NCBI RefSeq assembly: GCF_050596425.1
Contig: NZ_CP192292.1
Coordinates: 2,294,001 to 2,358,000, forward strand
Direction of reading: 5' to 3'
Length of the DNA stretch: 64,000 bases
DNA from: G963665925 sp050596425
GTDB taxonomy: Bacteria; Bacillota; Clostridia; Peptostreptococcales; Acidaminobacteraceae
Below the pieces are notes generated by a model. That model saw only the letters and a list, made by a program, of their open reading frames with translations, did not search any database and was not told where the DNA came from. Below are positions 7,922-16,265 of this stretch, piece by piece. A program made the position numbers and the translations under genes. The number at the start of each line of letters is the position of its first letter. Positions within the stretch are counted from its first letter, which is position 1.

Positions 7922-9068
7922 AGAAACCTCCATCACCTAGCTTGATGATAAATGTTGCACCCTTTCTTACTGGGGGACAATCAATACTGCCTCCTAATTT
8001 TTGAACTTGATTATAAACAATTGAAAGACCAAGACCGGTCTTTTCGCCAAAAGGTTTGGTTGTAAAAAAAGGTTCGAAAATTTGCAGGCGTAGGTCATCG
8101 GGTATACCAACCCCCTGATCTCTGTAAACAATATAAATGTGTTCTTTTTTCCTGTAGGCACTAATCTGAACTCTACATGGGTCAGGAACGGCGGTGGTAT
8201 ACCCGTGTTCTCTTGTATTGTTTACAAGGGCGGTGATGATTTGCATTATTGTTTGCGGGTAACTCCTCATAGTTAAGTTGGGTTCGACACTGATATCGAA
8301 CTCGATGCCGTCGTATCTTTTATCGGATGACATGATATCGATGTATTGTTCTAGATACTCGCTTAAATTAAATGTAATAGATTCCAGTTCATTGTCATAG
8401 ACGGAAATTTTTTTAAATGTATCAATGATGCTTCGCATCTGCGACAAACTTTGAAATGTAATATGAATGGCCTCATCTAACTTTTGTTTCCTGTTCCTCA
8501 TACCAGAGTTCTTGTCATCAAGAATGAATTTCATATAACTGACAGAGGATAGCGCATTGCCAAGGGGCGTGTTCAATCTGTGGGAAACCCCTCTAACCAG
8601 AGTGCTGGTTGCCTCTTGTTTTTGATCAAAGGAAGTCAAAATTCTTAACCGCATATTATCAAAACTTCTGGCTAGTTTTCCAATTTCGTTAGGTTTATCT
8701 AAGAGATCTTTGTCAGGAGCTTCGTTTAAAATAGAGTCGGCAGATTTTGAGACGTACTCTGTAAAATGTATTAAAGGCCTCGTGATGAGTTCAGCTAGAT
8801 TAATCGCTATGTAAAGACTCACAACAAAGGCGATGAGAATTAACATAATTAGGCGTGAAAAAAACAGCAGTCTAAATTGGTCAAAAGATAGAATATCCAT
8901 GACATTATTTATACGGTCTGAATCTGTAGAGTAAGTGTAAATGGACTCAATATAATTTGTGCTCATGTTGAAAAGAATGAAGCTAATCATTGATGTTACA
9001 AGCAATGAGCTAAATATTATGGCTAAAATGACTTGGAATAATAGAGATGTTTTTAACCGCCTAAACAT
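7914..9068 (-). CDS. Orphan membrane sensor histidine kinase
   Basis: Protein of 384 residues: membrane helix at about 9-34, a short external loop, second helix at about 70-88, HAMP region to about 140, His phosphoacceptor in SHRLNTPLGN (His163), then the ATPase domain with N box LVNNTREHG (Asn284), DQGVGIP (317-323), FEPFFTT and TGLGLSI (344-350). The H-x-x-N-T-P box instead of HELRTP marks an unusual kinase subgroup. No response regulator is adjacent. The start at 9068 has GGAGG 6 bases ahead, the same leader (GGAGGTTnCTATG) as its partner gene. Overlap with the AGCS symporter suggests it senses or controls amino-acid uptake. Confidence 0.87.
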   Translation of the reverse strand: MFRRLKTSLLFQVILAIIFSSLLVTSMISFILFNMSTNYIESIYTYSTDSDRINNVMDILSFDQFRLLFFSRLIMLILIAFVVSLYIAINLAELITRPLIHFTEYVSKSADSILNEAPDKDLLDKPNEIGKLARSFDNMRLRILTSFDQKQEATSTLVRGVSHRLNTPLGNALSSVSYMKFILDDKNSGMRNRKQKLDEAIHITFQSLSQMRSIIDTFKKISVYDNELESITFNLSEYLEQYIDIMSSDKRYDGIEFDISVEPNLTMRSYPQTIMQIITALVNNTREHGYTTAVPDPCRVQISAYRKKEHIYIVYRDQGVGIPDDLRLQIFEPFFTTKPFGEKTGLGLSIVYNQVQKLGGSIDCPPVRKGATFIIKLGDGGFYD

Positions 9069-9147
9069 AGTAACCTCCAAAGAACTGTTTTTTACCTTTT
9101 ACCCATACAAGTATTGATTCATGCATTATCCATTAAGTCAGAATGAC

Positions 9148-9176
9148 TTGAATGAATAGTGAAATCAGTATATAAT
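9148..9176 (+). promoter_or_regulatory. Sigma-A promoter of the radical-SAM repair operon
   Basis: TTGAAT, 17-base spacer, perfect TATAAT. The LexA box begins 5 bases downstream, over the transcription start. Confidence 0.8.
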
Positions 9177-9181
9177 AAAAA

Positions 9182-9195
9182 CGAACATACGTTCG
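9182..9195 (+). promoter_or_regulatory. LexA/DinR operator (SOS box)
   Basis: CGAACATACGTTCG fits the Gram-positive consensus CGAACnnnnGTTCG with both half-sites perfect. It covers the expected start site of a strong promoter, so LexA should repress the two downstream genes until DNA damage. Confidence 0.85.
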
Positions 9196-9216
9196 ATTTG
9201 TATGGAGGGGAATATT

Positions 9217-10566
9217 ATGAATCTAAATAAAAAAATTGAAATACTCGCGGAATCCGCAAAATATGATGTTTCGTGTTCTTCGAGTGGCAGCGATCGTGCC
9301 TCAAAAGACGGGATGCTTGGAAACACGGCTTTACCAGGAATTTGTCATAGTTGGTCAGAAGATGGTCGGTGTATATCCCTGCTTAAAATATTATTGTCAA
9401 ATGACTGTGTATATGATTGTGCTTACTGCGTTAACAGAAGGAGCAATGATTTCGAAAGGGCTTCTTTTACGCCCGATGAACTAGCAGAAATTACAATGAA
9501 TTTTTACAGACGTAATTATATTGAAGGTTTATTCTTGAGCTCTGCTGTGCTGGAAAGCCCTGATCACACCATGGAGCTAATGTTAAGTTTGGTGAAGAGA
9601 CTGCGCCTTGTGGATCGGTACAATGGTTATATTCATATGAAGGCCATTCCTGGTGCGGATATGAGACTTATTGAAGAAGCGGGTAAGTATGTTGACCGCA
9701 TGAGCGTTAATATGGAGCTTCCCACAAAATCAGGACTCAAGCTTCTTGCCCCTCAGAAAAAACAGAATCAAATTGTAGAGCCAATGCAATTTATCAGAGA
9801 CAGGATTATTGAGAATAAGCACGATGGACCTTATAGTCAAAAAATGAGGAGACTTAGCGGGCGAAAAACACTTGGCAGTCAACAAATTGAGACGTATAGT
9901 GGGGGGCTTGAACCCTTTGTTCCTGCAGGTCAAACAACCCAAGTCATGATAGGCGCAACAAATGACACGGATTATTCTATTATTCGCCTCTCGGAGGCTA
10001 TGTATGACAAACTGCTTATGAAACGGGTATATTATTCAGCATATATTCCCATAGTTCAAAACAACAGCTTACTCCCTACAAAGGTTGAGACGCCACTTTT
10101 AAGGGAACACAGGCTCTATCAGGCAGACTGGCTGCTACGCTTTTATGGGTTTAATGCCACAGAGCTTCTTACAAAAGAAGAACCTAACTTTGATCCACTT
10201 CTTGACCCAAAGTGTAATTGGGCCATTCGAAATCTTCATTTGTTTCCCGTAGAAGTCAATAAAGCAGATATTAGTTTCCTTCTTCGTGTCCCAGGTATTG
10301 GACCCACATCCGCACGTAGAATTGTAAAGTCTAGGAAATTTGCATGGCTCAGTTTTGAAGATTTGAAGAAGATGGGGGTTGTATTAAAGCGTGCAAAGTA
10401 TTTTATTTTGTGCAAAGGCAGGTATTATGGACAGGTTGATATGGAACAGACAAAAATTAGAAACATCCTTGCAGGAAGTGATCCAGATTCTAAGAAACAT
10501 CACTTGAATCAGGTTCGGCTGGATAAATTATATCCTGACGCTTTTAATGGAGTGGAATTGTCATGA
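9217..10566 (+). CDS. Radical SAM DNA modification/repair protein (UDG-linked family)
   Basis: Protein of 449 residues. The radical-SAM cluster motif is C64-x3-C68-x2-C71 (DCVYDCAYC), the CX3CX2C form. Near the C-terminus LLRVPGIGPTSARRIVKSR is a helix-hairpin-helix of the DNA-binding kind. This matches the family named putative DNA modification/repair radical SAM protein, which is usually paired with the gene that follows here. The substrate is unknown in the family. Start at 9217 with GGAGGGG 6 bases ahead; an upstream ATG at 9202 overlaps that site. The gene is under a LexA box, which supports a role in DNA damage. Confidence 0.85.
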   Translation: MNLNKKIEILAESAKYDVSCSSSGSDRASKDGMLGNTALPGICHSWSEDGRCISLLKILLSNDCVYDCAYCVNRRSNDFERASFTPDELAEITMNFYRRNYIEGLFLSSAVLESPDHTMELMLSLVKRLRLVDRYNGYIHMKAIPGADMRLIEEAGKYVDRMSVNMELPTKSGLKLLAPQKKQNQIVEPMQFIRDRIIENKHDGPYSQKMRRLSGRKTLGSQQIETYSGGLEPFVPAGQTTQVMIGATNDTDYSIIRLSEAMYDKLLMKRVYYSAYIPIVQNNSLLPTKVETPLLREHRLYQADWLLRFYGFNATELLTKEEPNFDPLLDPKCNWAIRNLHLFPVEVNKADISFLLRVPGIGPTSARRIVKSRKFAWLSFEDLKKMGVVLKRAKYFILCKGRYYGQVDMEQTKIRNILAGSDPDSKKHHLNQVRLDKLYPDAFNGVELS

Positions 10567-11339
10567 GTATTATATATTTATACGATGGATCTTTTGAAGG
10601 CTTGGCAACGGCGGTATATGAAGGGTACTACTCTAAAGTGAAGCCAAACGTGATCATTAGCCAGGACCATTACATTCCCACATTTTTTGATGAAAAGATA
10701 AATATTTTCACGGATAGGATAAAGGCGGATAAGGTCTTGATGGCAATCAGACAAAAGCTTGGGGAAGAGGTCTTTCAAAGAGTACTATATGCCTTTTTCT
10801 CTGAAGATGCCAATGTGGGCACAATCATATATCGGTTTATTAGAGTGGCGTTTAAACTTGGACCTAAGGTTATAGACTACCGCGCCCATGAAGACGTTGG
10901 CCCCATGCTTGATCTCTATAGGAAAGTAGCCAGAGAATCTCATAGTCTCTTGGGATTAATACGCTTTGTTGAGCTAGAAAACGGTATACTATACAGTCAG
11001 TTTGAAGGCACTTACAATGTACTGTCAATATTGGGCTCACATTTCTTTAACAGATTGAGTGGAGAGCAGTGGATTCTTCATGATCTCAAGAGAGCGCATG
11101 CAGTCTTTTGCAATGGTCAGGAGTGGGTTCTGCGCGAGGCCGACATTCCAACAGATGTTCCTCTTCATAAAAAAGAGTTGCTTTTTCAGAACCTCTGGAA
11201 GACCTATTTTAAACACATAGCAATTAAAGAAAGATCAAATCCAGACCTACAAAGAAATTTCATGCCAAAAAAATACTGGAAATACTTGATTGAGATGAAT
11301 GATGATACAAATATGAACGCATTCAAGAAACTAAATTAA
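10563..11339 (+). CDS. DNA metabolism protein paired with the radical SAM enzyme (TIGR03915-like)
   Basis: Protein of 258 residues starting YLYDGSFEGLATAVYEGY, the hallmark of the family annotated as probable DNA metabolism protein (DUF4130 in its C-terminal half). Overlaps the radical-SAM gene by ATGA, so the pair is translationally coupled. In other genomes the second gene may be fused to a uracil-DNA glycosylase domain; here there is none, the protein ends after the DUF4130-like part (FMPKKYWKYL). Biochemical role not known; shared SOS control with the upstream gene suggests they act together. Confidence 0.8.
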   Translation: MSIIYLYDGSFEGLATAVYEGYYSKVKPNVIISQDHYIPTFFDEKINIFTDRIKADKVLMAIRQKLGEEVFQRVLYAFFSEDANVGTIIYRFIRVAFKLGPKVIDYRAHEDVGPMLDLYRKVARESHSLLGLIRFVELENGILYSQFEGTYNVLSILGSHFFNRLSGEQWILHDLKRAHAVFCNGQEWVLREADIPTDVPLHKKELLFQNLWKTYFKHIAIKERSNPDLQRNFMPKKYWKYLIEMNDDTNMNAFKKLN

Positions 11340-11505
11340 ATTTGGAGTCAAAAGACTATATATTCTATGACGTATGGAGAAATCGGTTTTAACGACTGGG
11401 GGCGGTTTCAAATATGAGTAGAAGATTACTTTGCAAGTTGTCAACCCGTTAAGATATACTTGTTATAAAGATTTGCAATTCTATGAAAGACAAAAGAGGT
11501 AGATT

Positions 11506-12843
11506 ATGAGACAGTCTTTGACAGAAGGAAACATAAGCAAAACCCTATTAAATCTTTCAGGCCCAATGGTTCTTGGTATGTTGGGTCTGATTATCTTTAA
11601 TTTGGTCGATACATATTTTGTCAGTTTGCTGGGGACGACAGAATTGGTGGCCATTTCATTTACATTCCCGGTGGTTCTTGTCGTGAACAGCATCGCACTG
11701 GGCATAGGGCAGGGCACAGCCTCCGTTGTGTCAAGAGCAGCAGGTGCCAAAGATAAGACAAAGTTGGTCAGGTATGCAACTGAGAGCTTAACACTTGGGG
11801 TCATGGTTGTACTTTGCTTTGTCCTAATAGGTCTTCTGACGATTGAGCCACTTTTTACAGCGCTTGGTGCAGATGCCCAAGTCATGCCCTATATAAAATC
11901 TTACATGGAAGTTTGGTATCTTGGCATGGTTTTTGTGGTGATACCTATGGTCGGCAATAATTCTATTCGAGCCCTTGGAGACACGAAATCACCCAGTCTT
12001 GTTATGGTGGTGGCGGCTGTAGCCAATTCAATACTTGACCCAATGTTTATATTTGGAATGGGTCCTATTCCTGCAATGGGGGTAAGAGGGGCGGCCATTG
12101 CAACTGTTTTATCAAGGTGTATAACATTTAGTGTTGCACTTTACATACTTGTTGTTAGAGAGAAGATTGTAACCTTTTCTTATGTTCCATTATCAGAACG
12201 GTATAGAGCGTGGAAGGATATTTTGTATATTGGCGTTCCAAACGCTTTGACAAAGATTATTCAACCTCTGGGGATAGGTGTGATTACAAGACTACTTGCC
12301 ACAGAAGGTCTATACGCTGTGGCTGGTTATGGTGTGGCTTCAAAGGTTGAACGCTTTGCCCTCATTTTCATAATGTCCCTAGCGGTTGTTATGACACCTT
12401 TTGTAGGACAAAACTTCGGTGCTGGAAAACTGGATCGGGTTAAGAAGGGAATAAATGTTTCTATAAAGCTGGCCCTGTGGTCCAGTCTTGTGGTATATAT
12501 TGTACTTTTTATAGCAGGTGGCCATATTGGAGCCATATACAGCGACGACCCACAGGTCATAGAGGCTCTCGTTTTCTACTTGAGAACAGTGCCATTGTTT
12601 TATGGTGCATATGGCATTATACAAATAACAATGTCAGTTTTGAATGCTATTAATAGACCCTTTCAGGCTGCTCTTATAAGTCTGACCCTTATGTTTGTTA
12701 TATATATTCCACTAGCGAGTGTATCTCGAACGGTATGGGGCTATCAGGGAATTTTTCTTGCACTGGCTCTGTCCTATTTTGTAGTGGCTATAATAAGTCT
12801 TTTCTGGTTAAAAAGAACAATTGCTCATGTCTATAAAATATAA
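11506..12843 (+). CDS. MATE-family multidrug exporter (first of two)
   Basis: Membrane protein of 445 residues with two homologous six-helix halves. The MATE features are SGPMVLGMLGLIIFNLVDTYFVSLLG at the N-terminus, NSIRALGDTKSPS and NAINRPFQAALIS at the ends of the helix-5 equivalents. Uses a Na+ or H+ gradient to export cationic drugs or metabolites; substrate not predictable. Ribosome site AGAGG 7 bases ahead of the ATG. The leader (11340-11505) holds CTATATATTCTATGACG and TTTGCAAGTTG, which resemble parts of the structured elements at 3149 and 27331. Confidence 0.88.
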   Translation: MRQSLTEGNISKTLLNLSGPMVLGMLGLIIFNLVDTYFVSLLGTTELVAISFTFPVVLVVNSIALGIGQGTASVVSRAAGAKDKTKLVRYATESLTLGVMVVLCFVLIGLLTIEPLFTALGADAQVMPYIKSYMEVWYLGMVFVVIPMVGNNSIRALGDTKSPSLVMVVAAVANSILDPMFIFGMGPIPAMGVRGAAIATVLSRCITFSVALYILVVREKIVTFSYVPLSERYRAWKDILYIGVPNALTKIIQPLGIGVITRLLATEGLYAVAGYGVASKVERFALIFIMSLAVVMTPFVGQNFGAGKLDRVKKGINVSIKLALWSSLVVYIVLFIAGGHIGAIYSDDPQVIEALVFYLRTVPLFYGAYGIIQITMSVLNAINRPFQAALISLTLMFVIYIPLASVSRTVWGYQGIFLALALSYFVVAIISLFWLKRTIAHVYKI

Positions 12844-12861
12844 TATAATGTATATTGGAAA

Positions 12862-12936
12862 ATGCGATATTAGAATTACATAATCATACAAGGAAATGAA
12901 AAAGAATTGCTGACATAGAAAATAGAAATATCGCAT
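12862..12936 (+). promoter_or_regulatory. Perfect inverted repeat ahead of the RRNPP cassette, candidate operator
   Basis: ATGCGATATT (12862-12871) and AATATCGCAT (12927-12936) are exact reverse complements, 55 bases apart. The right half overlaps a weak promoter-like CTGACA...CATACT. Paired half-sites around the promoter of a self-regulated cassette would suit the HTH-TPR regulator encoded two genes on. Function inferred only. Confidence 0.4.
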
Positions 12937-12989
12937 ACTTTAACAATTTCCTAAAAATTTCAAATTTTCTTGAATTAAGGAGGTTGGGA

Positions 12990-13670
12990 TTGTATAATCC
13001 AATTGTAGGTATCTACGAGCTAAAACGGTTTATGGGCTTATCAGATCTACCAAAATCGGATGATCGGATTGCTAGGGTGCTTCGGTACAAAAGAGGTGAG
13101 AAGTGGATTGTGGTCAATGCGGATGTGACACATTTAAAGTTTTGGGAGAACTTCTGGTGTACATATTCGGATTGTGTCTTTATCGACCTAAACAACCACA
13201 TGCATAATCACAAGATTGTACTGCCTTTACCCGCGGGGATGAGTGGTTATAATCAAGTGCGCATAGATTTAAACTATGACCTGAAGGTAAGTGATCCGTT
13301 AAGAATCGTCGAATCTCAAATCACCAATACAAATACGTATATGACAAAAACATTAGACATCCTTGTTAAGAAGTCAGTGTGGGGTGGGGACCATTTAAAC
13401 GCTGATAGCTTGGAGGCAAGGTTAAGAAAAGCTATTGCTATGTCTGATGAAATCATTAGCTTGTTTCGTATGAGTGACTTATTCGTTGATATCACATACT
13501 ATAAACATTCTTATCATAATGAAGAATCATCGGATATGCGCTTTAACAGTGATATGAGAAGACTGTTGGAGATTGCCGAAAACAGCGGTTTGGAAGATAG
13601 TGAAAAAAAGAGTATTGAAAAAATATTTTTGGAAGGCCCAAGTGATGCTCAATTGACAAGCGAGGGTTAA
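12990..13670 (+). CDS. Unrecognised protein, first gene of the RRNPP cassette
   Basis: 226 residues, soluble, no signal peptide, no membrane helix. I do not recognise the family. The middle part (IDLNYDLKVSDPLRIVESQI, preceded by alternating hydrophobic strands) recalls the strand-rich core of SPFH/band-7 domains, but this is weak. The C-terminal third is charged and helical. I start at the TTG at 12990, 6 bases after a full AAGGAGG; the TTG at 12984 touches that site. The stop lies only a few bases ahead of the regulator gene, so the two form an operon, and this protein could be the effector or accessory part of the signalling system. Confidence 0.7.
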   Translation: MYNPIVGIYELKRFMGLSDLPKSDDRIARVLRYKRGEKWIVVNADVTHLKFWENFWCTYSDCVFIDLNNHMHNHKIVLPLPAGMSGYNQVRIDLNYDLKVSDPLRIVESQITNTNTYMTKTLDILVKKSVWGGDHLNADSLEARLRKAIAMSDEIISLFRMSDLFVDITYYKHSYHNEESSDMRFNSDMRRLLEIAENSGLEDSEKKSIEKIFLEGPSDAQLTSEG

Positions 13671-13676
13671 ATCGAG

Positions 13677-14852
13677 GTGGTAGATTTGGGGAAAGAAATT
13701 AATGCGGTTCGTTATTTAAGAGACAAGTATGATATTATGCAAAAGTCTCTAATTTGCCAAGGTATTTCACGACCATATTTAAGCAATTTAGAAAATGGAA
13801 AAGTGGAGATATCTCATGAAATGGCATACAGAATTTCAGAAAAGTTCAATGAGGTTTTTGCATCTAAGGGGATTGATTTAAGACTCGATAAAGAGGATTT
13901 AATGAATGCTAAGAGGCTTGTGACCAAACTTGAGCTGAATGATGAACTAGCTAAGTTTGAAAAGATTCGAAATGTTGATCATGAACAATTAAAATTAATG
14001 GAAGAAAAGTATTTGGTTGTTGAATCACCTTATGAGTATGCTAGATTAAATGGTTTACTTGGTAACTACTACTATAATAAAACTGAACGTCGTAAGGCAT
14101 TGCCATTCCTAATTAAAGCTTTTGATGTACATATATCAAATAACAGTATTCCTGAAGCACTGAGTATTCTAGCGAGAGTCATCAGTGCACATGTGGAGTT
14201 AAATATTCTTGATCGTGCTAAAGCTTATGATGACTATTTTTTCAATGAGTTAGAACCACAGGTTCCTAATTTGGTTCCGCAACTAGAAGAGAAATATTAC
14301 TATAATTCAGCTCTTCTTAATAAAAAACTCGGAAATTATACTTTGGCGCATAAACGTTTAGATCGGTTTTGTGAAATTAAAGCAAGGCGTGATTTAAGAA
14401 ATGATTTTGTAGATGCGCTTAGAGCAAACATATTTATGGCACAGCAAGAATTAGAAAAAGCTGAGGAAACTCTCAATAATTTGTTGGATCACACTGCAGA
14501 TATACAAACGAGAGTGTATGGAGAAGTCACACTACTTGAAGTCTTAACAGATATGAATCGTAAAGAGGATTTCTCTAAGAAGGTCAGATCGGTTACATAT
14601 TTTATGAGAGATGTCAAACCATCTATGAACTTAAGATCTTTTTTCTATTTAACTTTAATAAGCCTTGCTGATAAAAACCATGATACAGATTATGTTTTAG
14701 GAAACATGCACGACGTAGCCGAAATTATCAGAGAGTGTGGAAATGATGCTGAATGTAAGAAACTCATTCAAATCATCAGTCGTTATTCTGTAGAGTATCA
14801 AGAAGCCGAAAAATTAAAAAAATCGCTTATAAATGCATACTTCAAATTGTGA
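13677..14852 (+). CDS. HTH-TPR transcriptional regulator, RRNPP (Rgg/PlcR/Qss-like) type
   Basis: 391 residues. The N-terminal 60 are an Xre-type helix-turn-helix (ISRPYLSNLENGKVEIS is turn plus recognition helix). From about 100 to the end the protein is all-helical with repeated TPR-like pairs (ARLNGLLGNYYYNKTERRKA, ALLNKKLGNYTLAHKRLDRF). This two-part layout defines peptide-sensing RRNPP regulators, in which the TPR groove binds a re-imported peptide. A small secreted-peptide gene follows 30 bases later on the same strand, as in known systems. The start is GTG at 13677; a TTG at 13686 with GAGGTGG 5 bases ahead is equally possible. The gene is notably more AT-rich than its neighbours. Confidence 0.85.
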   Translation: MVDLGKEINAVRYLRDKYDIMQKSLICQGISRPYLSNLENGKVEISHEMAYRISEKFNEVFASKGIDLRLDKEDLMNAKRLVTKLELNDELAKFEKIRNVDHEQLKLMEEKYLVVESPYEYARLNGLLGNYYYNKTERRKALPFLIKAFDVHISNNSIPEALSILARVISAHVELNILDRAKAYDDYFFNELEPQVPNLVPQLEEKYYYNSALLNKKLGNYTLAHKRLDRFCEIKARRDLRNDFVDALRANIFMAQQELEKAEETLNNLLDHTADIQTRVYGEVTLLEVLTDMNRKEDFSKKVRSVTYFMRDVKPSMNLRSFFYLTLISLADKNHDTDYVLGNMHDVAEIIRECGNDAECKKLIQIISRYSVEYQEAEKLKKSLINAYFKL

Positions 14853-14882
14853 TTAGGTAAATAATATTTTGGAGGTTTATTT

Positions 14883-15023
14883 ATGAAAAAACTACTATCG
14901 TTATTGGTTGCTTTATTAATATTGACACTTTCTGCCTCATTTTCATTTGCAGATGAGAAAGTTGAAGTACAAGAAGAAATTCATTCGTACAGTCTTCTTA
15001 TTGATCCTCCTTTCTACGAGTAA
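14883..15023 (+). CDS. Secreted signalling-peptide precursor of the RRNPP cassette
   Basis: A 46-codon gene with a full ribosome site (GGAGG, 7 bases ahead). The product starts MKKLLSLLVALLILTL, a classic Sec signal peptide, with a signal peptidase I site after SFSFA (residue 23). The remaining 23 residues start with the acidic DEKVEVQEE and end in SYSLLIDPPFYE, a hydrophobic, Pro- and aromatic-rich tail like the mature C-terminal peptides of PapR/Phr/Qss-type precursors. It directly follows the HTH-TPR regulator and is followed by a strong terminator. I infer that the C-terminal 5-10 residues are released outside, re-imported by an oligopeptide permease and bound by the regulator. Confidence 0.85.
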   Translation: MKKLLSLLVALLILTLSASFSFADEKVEVQEEIHSYSLLIDPPFYE

Positions 15024-15030
15024 CATCCAA

Positions 15031-15061
15031 AGCCTAACCCTAAAAGGGTTAGGCTTTTTTT
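15031..15061 (+). terminator. Intrinsic terminator of the RRNPP cassette
   Basis: AGCCTAACCCT pairs with AGGGTTAGGCT around AAA and is followed by seven T. Confidence 0.9.
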
Positions 15062-15396
15062 ACATTTATGAGACTCTGCAATAGCCATTTGAAATATATC
15101 TAGAAGTGGTAGATATTGTGGTGCTTTGAAAAGGGTTGGGAAGCATTTGGTGTCAGACCTAATACCTAGGATGTTAGGACGCTTGTGTGTATGATTTATC
15201 CAAAAAATCTGTTACTATTATTGTAGGCAAAAGAAAAAAAGGAAAATAATACTAGTAATGACCTTGTTTTGCACGTTGTACAGTGCATCTGGGTCTAATC
15301 TATTACCATGTGATTATTTACTCATTAATAAATCGGGAAATCATACTGACTTTTATGCTAGGATAAGCAAAAGTCCAATTATAGGGAGTGGTTTAT
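15062..15396 (+). other. Intergenic region, no gene seen
   Basis: No open frame with a ribosome site. It holds two small inverted repeats, CCTAAT (15158) with GTTAGG (15173) around a CCTAGG centre, and TGCAC/GTGCA near 15275-15290. They could be operator sites for the gene at 15397, but nothing else supports this. Confidence 0.5.
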
Positions 15397-16098
15397 ATGC
15401 CAGAAAATTCTAAGTTGAGTGCGGAACAAAAAATTGATATATTGCTTCACATACTAAACAGTGTTGACGAACAAGGGGTTATGAGTTTTGCTGAAGATAA
15501 GTTTGAAGCTTATTTCAATGAGTTCTCAAGACCAATAGTTGAAAACTACTTAAATGCGTTGAATAATAAAAAGTCATTGCAGTTCATGGTTTACGGTGAA
15601 CCAGGCATGATTAATGAACACTTTATTAAAGTTACGAGTCCGGCTAAAATATCAAAAGAAATAAAGCTTCAAATTGATATGATGAAAGCCAAGCAAAAAG
15701 ACATGATCTTAGCGATCAATGAAGAAAACAATCATTTAAAAGATCGGCTGGAAGCGGCTGAAAATGGTAAAGAGAGTTCCACGAAAGAGCCACAATCAGA
15801 GGAAGATCTTAAGTTTGTTCAAAAAATCGATGACACTTTGGATTATAGCAATAAACTTAAACGGGCTCTTAAGAAAAATAAGAATTTAGAAGTACTTGAA
15901 GGTGTTGTATCAGACACTCAAGCCTATTTAAACACGGTTAAAGAAATAAGTGTTAAATATGATGAAATGCACAGTCATTTGATCCAGCCTTTACTAAATG
16001 AAAATAGGAAGCAAATGAATAGACTCACTGTTTCCAGTGTGTTTGCAATCTTAATTGTAACTGTAATCTCACTACTCATTCTATTGGTTTTTAGTTGA
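15397..16098 (+). CDS. Coiled-coil protein with C-terminal membrane anchor, unrecognised
   Basis: 233 residues. Residues about 1-85 form a helical/mixed domain of unknown type, about 90-125 and 140-205 are strongly charged heptad-rich coiled coils, and the last 20 residues (VFAILIVTVISLLILLVF) are a single membrane helix ending two residues later. This is a tail-anchored layout with the bulk of the protein in the cytoplasm. Start at 15397 with GGGAG 8 bases ahead; a GTG at 15388 overlaps it. It lies behind the peptide cassette but after a terminator. Base composition is AT-rich like the cassette, so both may have arrived together. Confidence 0.7.
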   Translation: MPENSKLSAEQKIDILLHILNSVDEQGVMSFAEDKFEAYFNEFSRPIVENYLNALNNKKSLQFMVYGEPGMINEHFIKVTSPAKISKEIKLQIDMMKAKQKDMILAINEENNHLKDRLEAAENGKESSTKEPQSEEDLKFVQKIDDTLDYSNKLKRALKKNKNLEVLEGVVSDTQAYLNTVKEISVKYDEMHSHLIQPLLNENRKQMNRLTVSSVFAILIVTVISLLILLVFS

Positions 16099-16199
16099 TA
16101 TTCTTCAATAATGTAACAAAAAGTTTGTTTTTTCACCATAATTTATAGTTTTTCAGCGAATTTCATAAATAATATAGGGTAAATGTTTATTTGGAGAGT

Positions 16200-16225
16200 G
16201 CATTTATAAATTTAAATGCTATAAT
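16200..16225 (+). promoter_or_regulatory. Extended -10 promoter with overlapping inverted repeat, ahead of degV
   Basis: TGCTATAAT (16217-16225) is an extended -10. GCATTTA and TAAATGC lie as a 7-base inverted repeat just ahead and touching it, a possible repressor site. Confidence 0.45.
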
Positions 16226-16265
16226 TGTTTTAAGTTTTAAATAGTATGAGATATGGGGGAACCAC

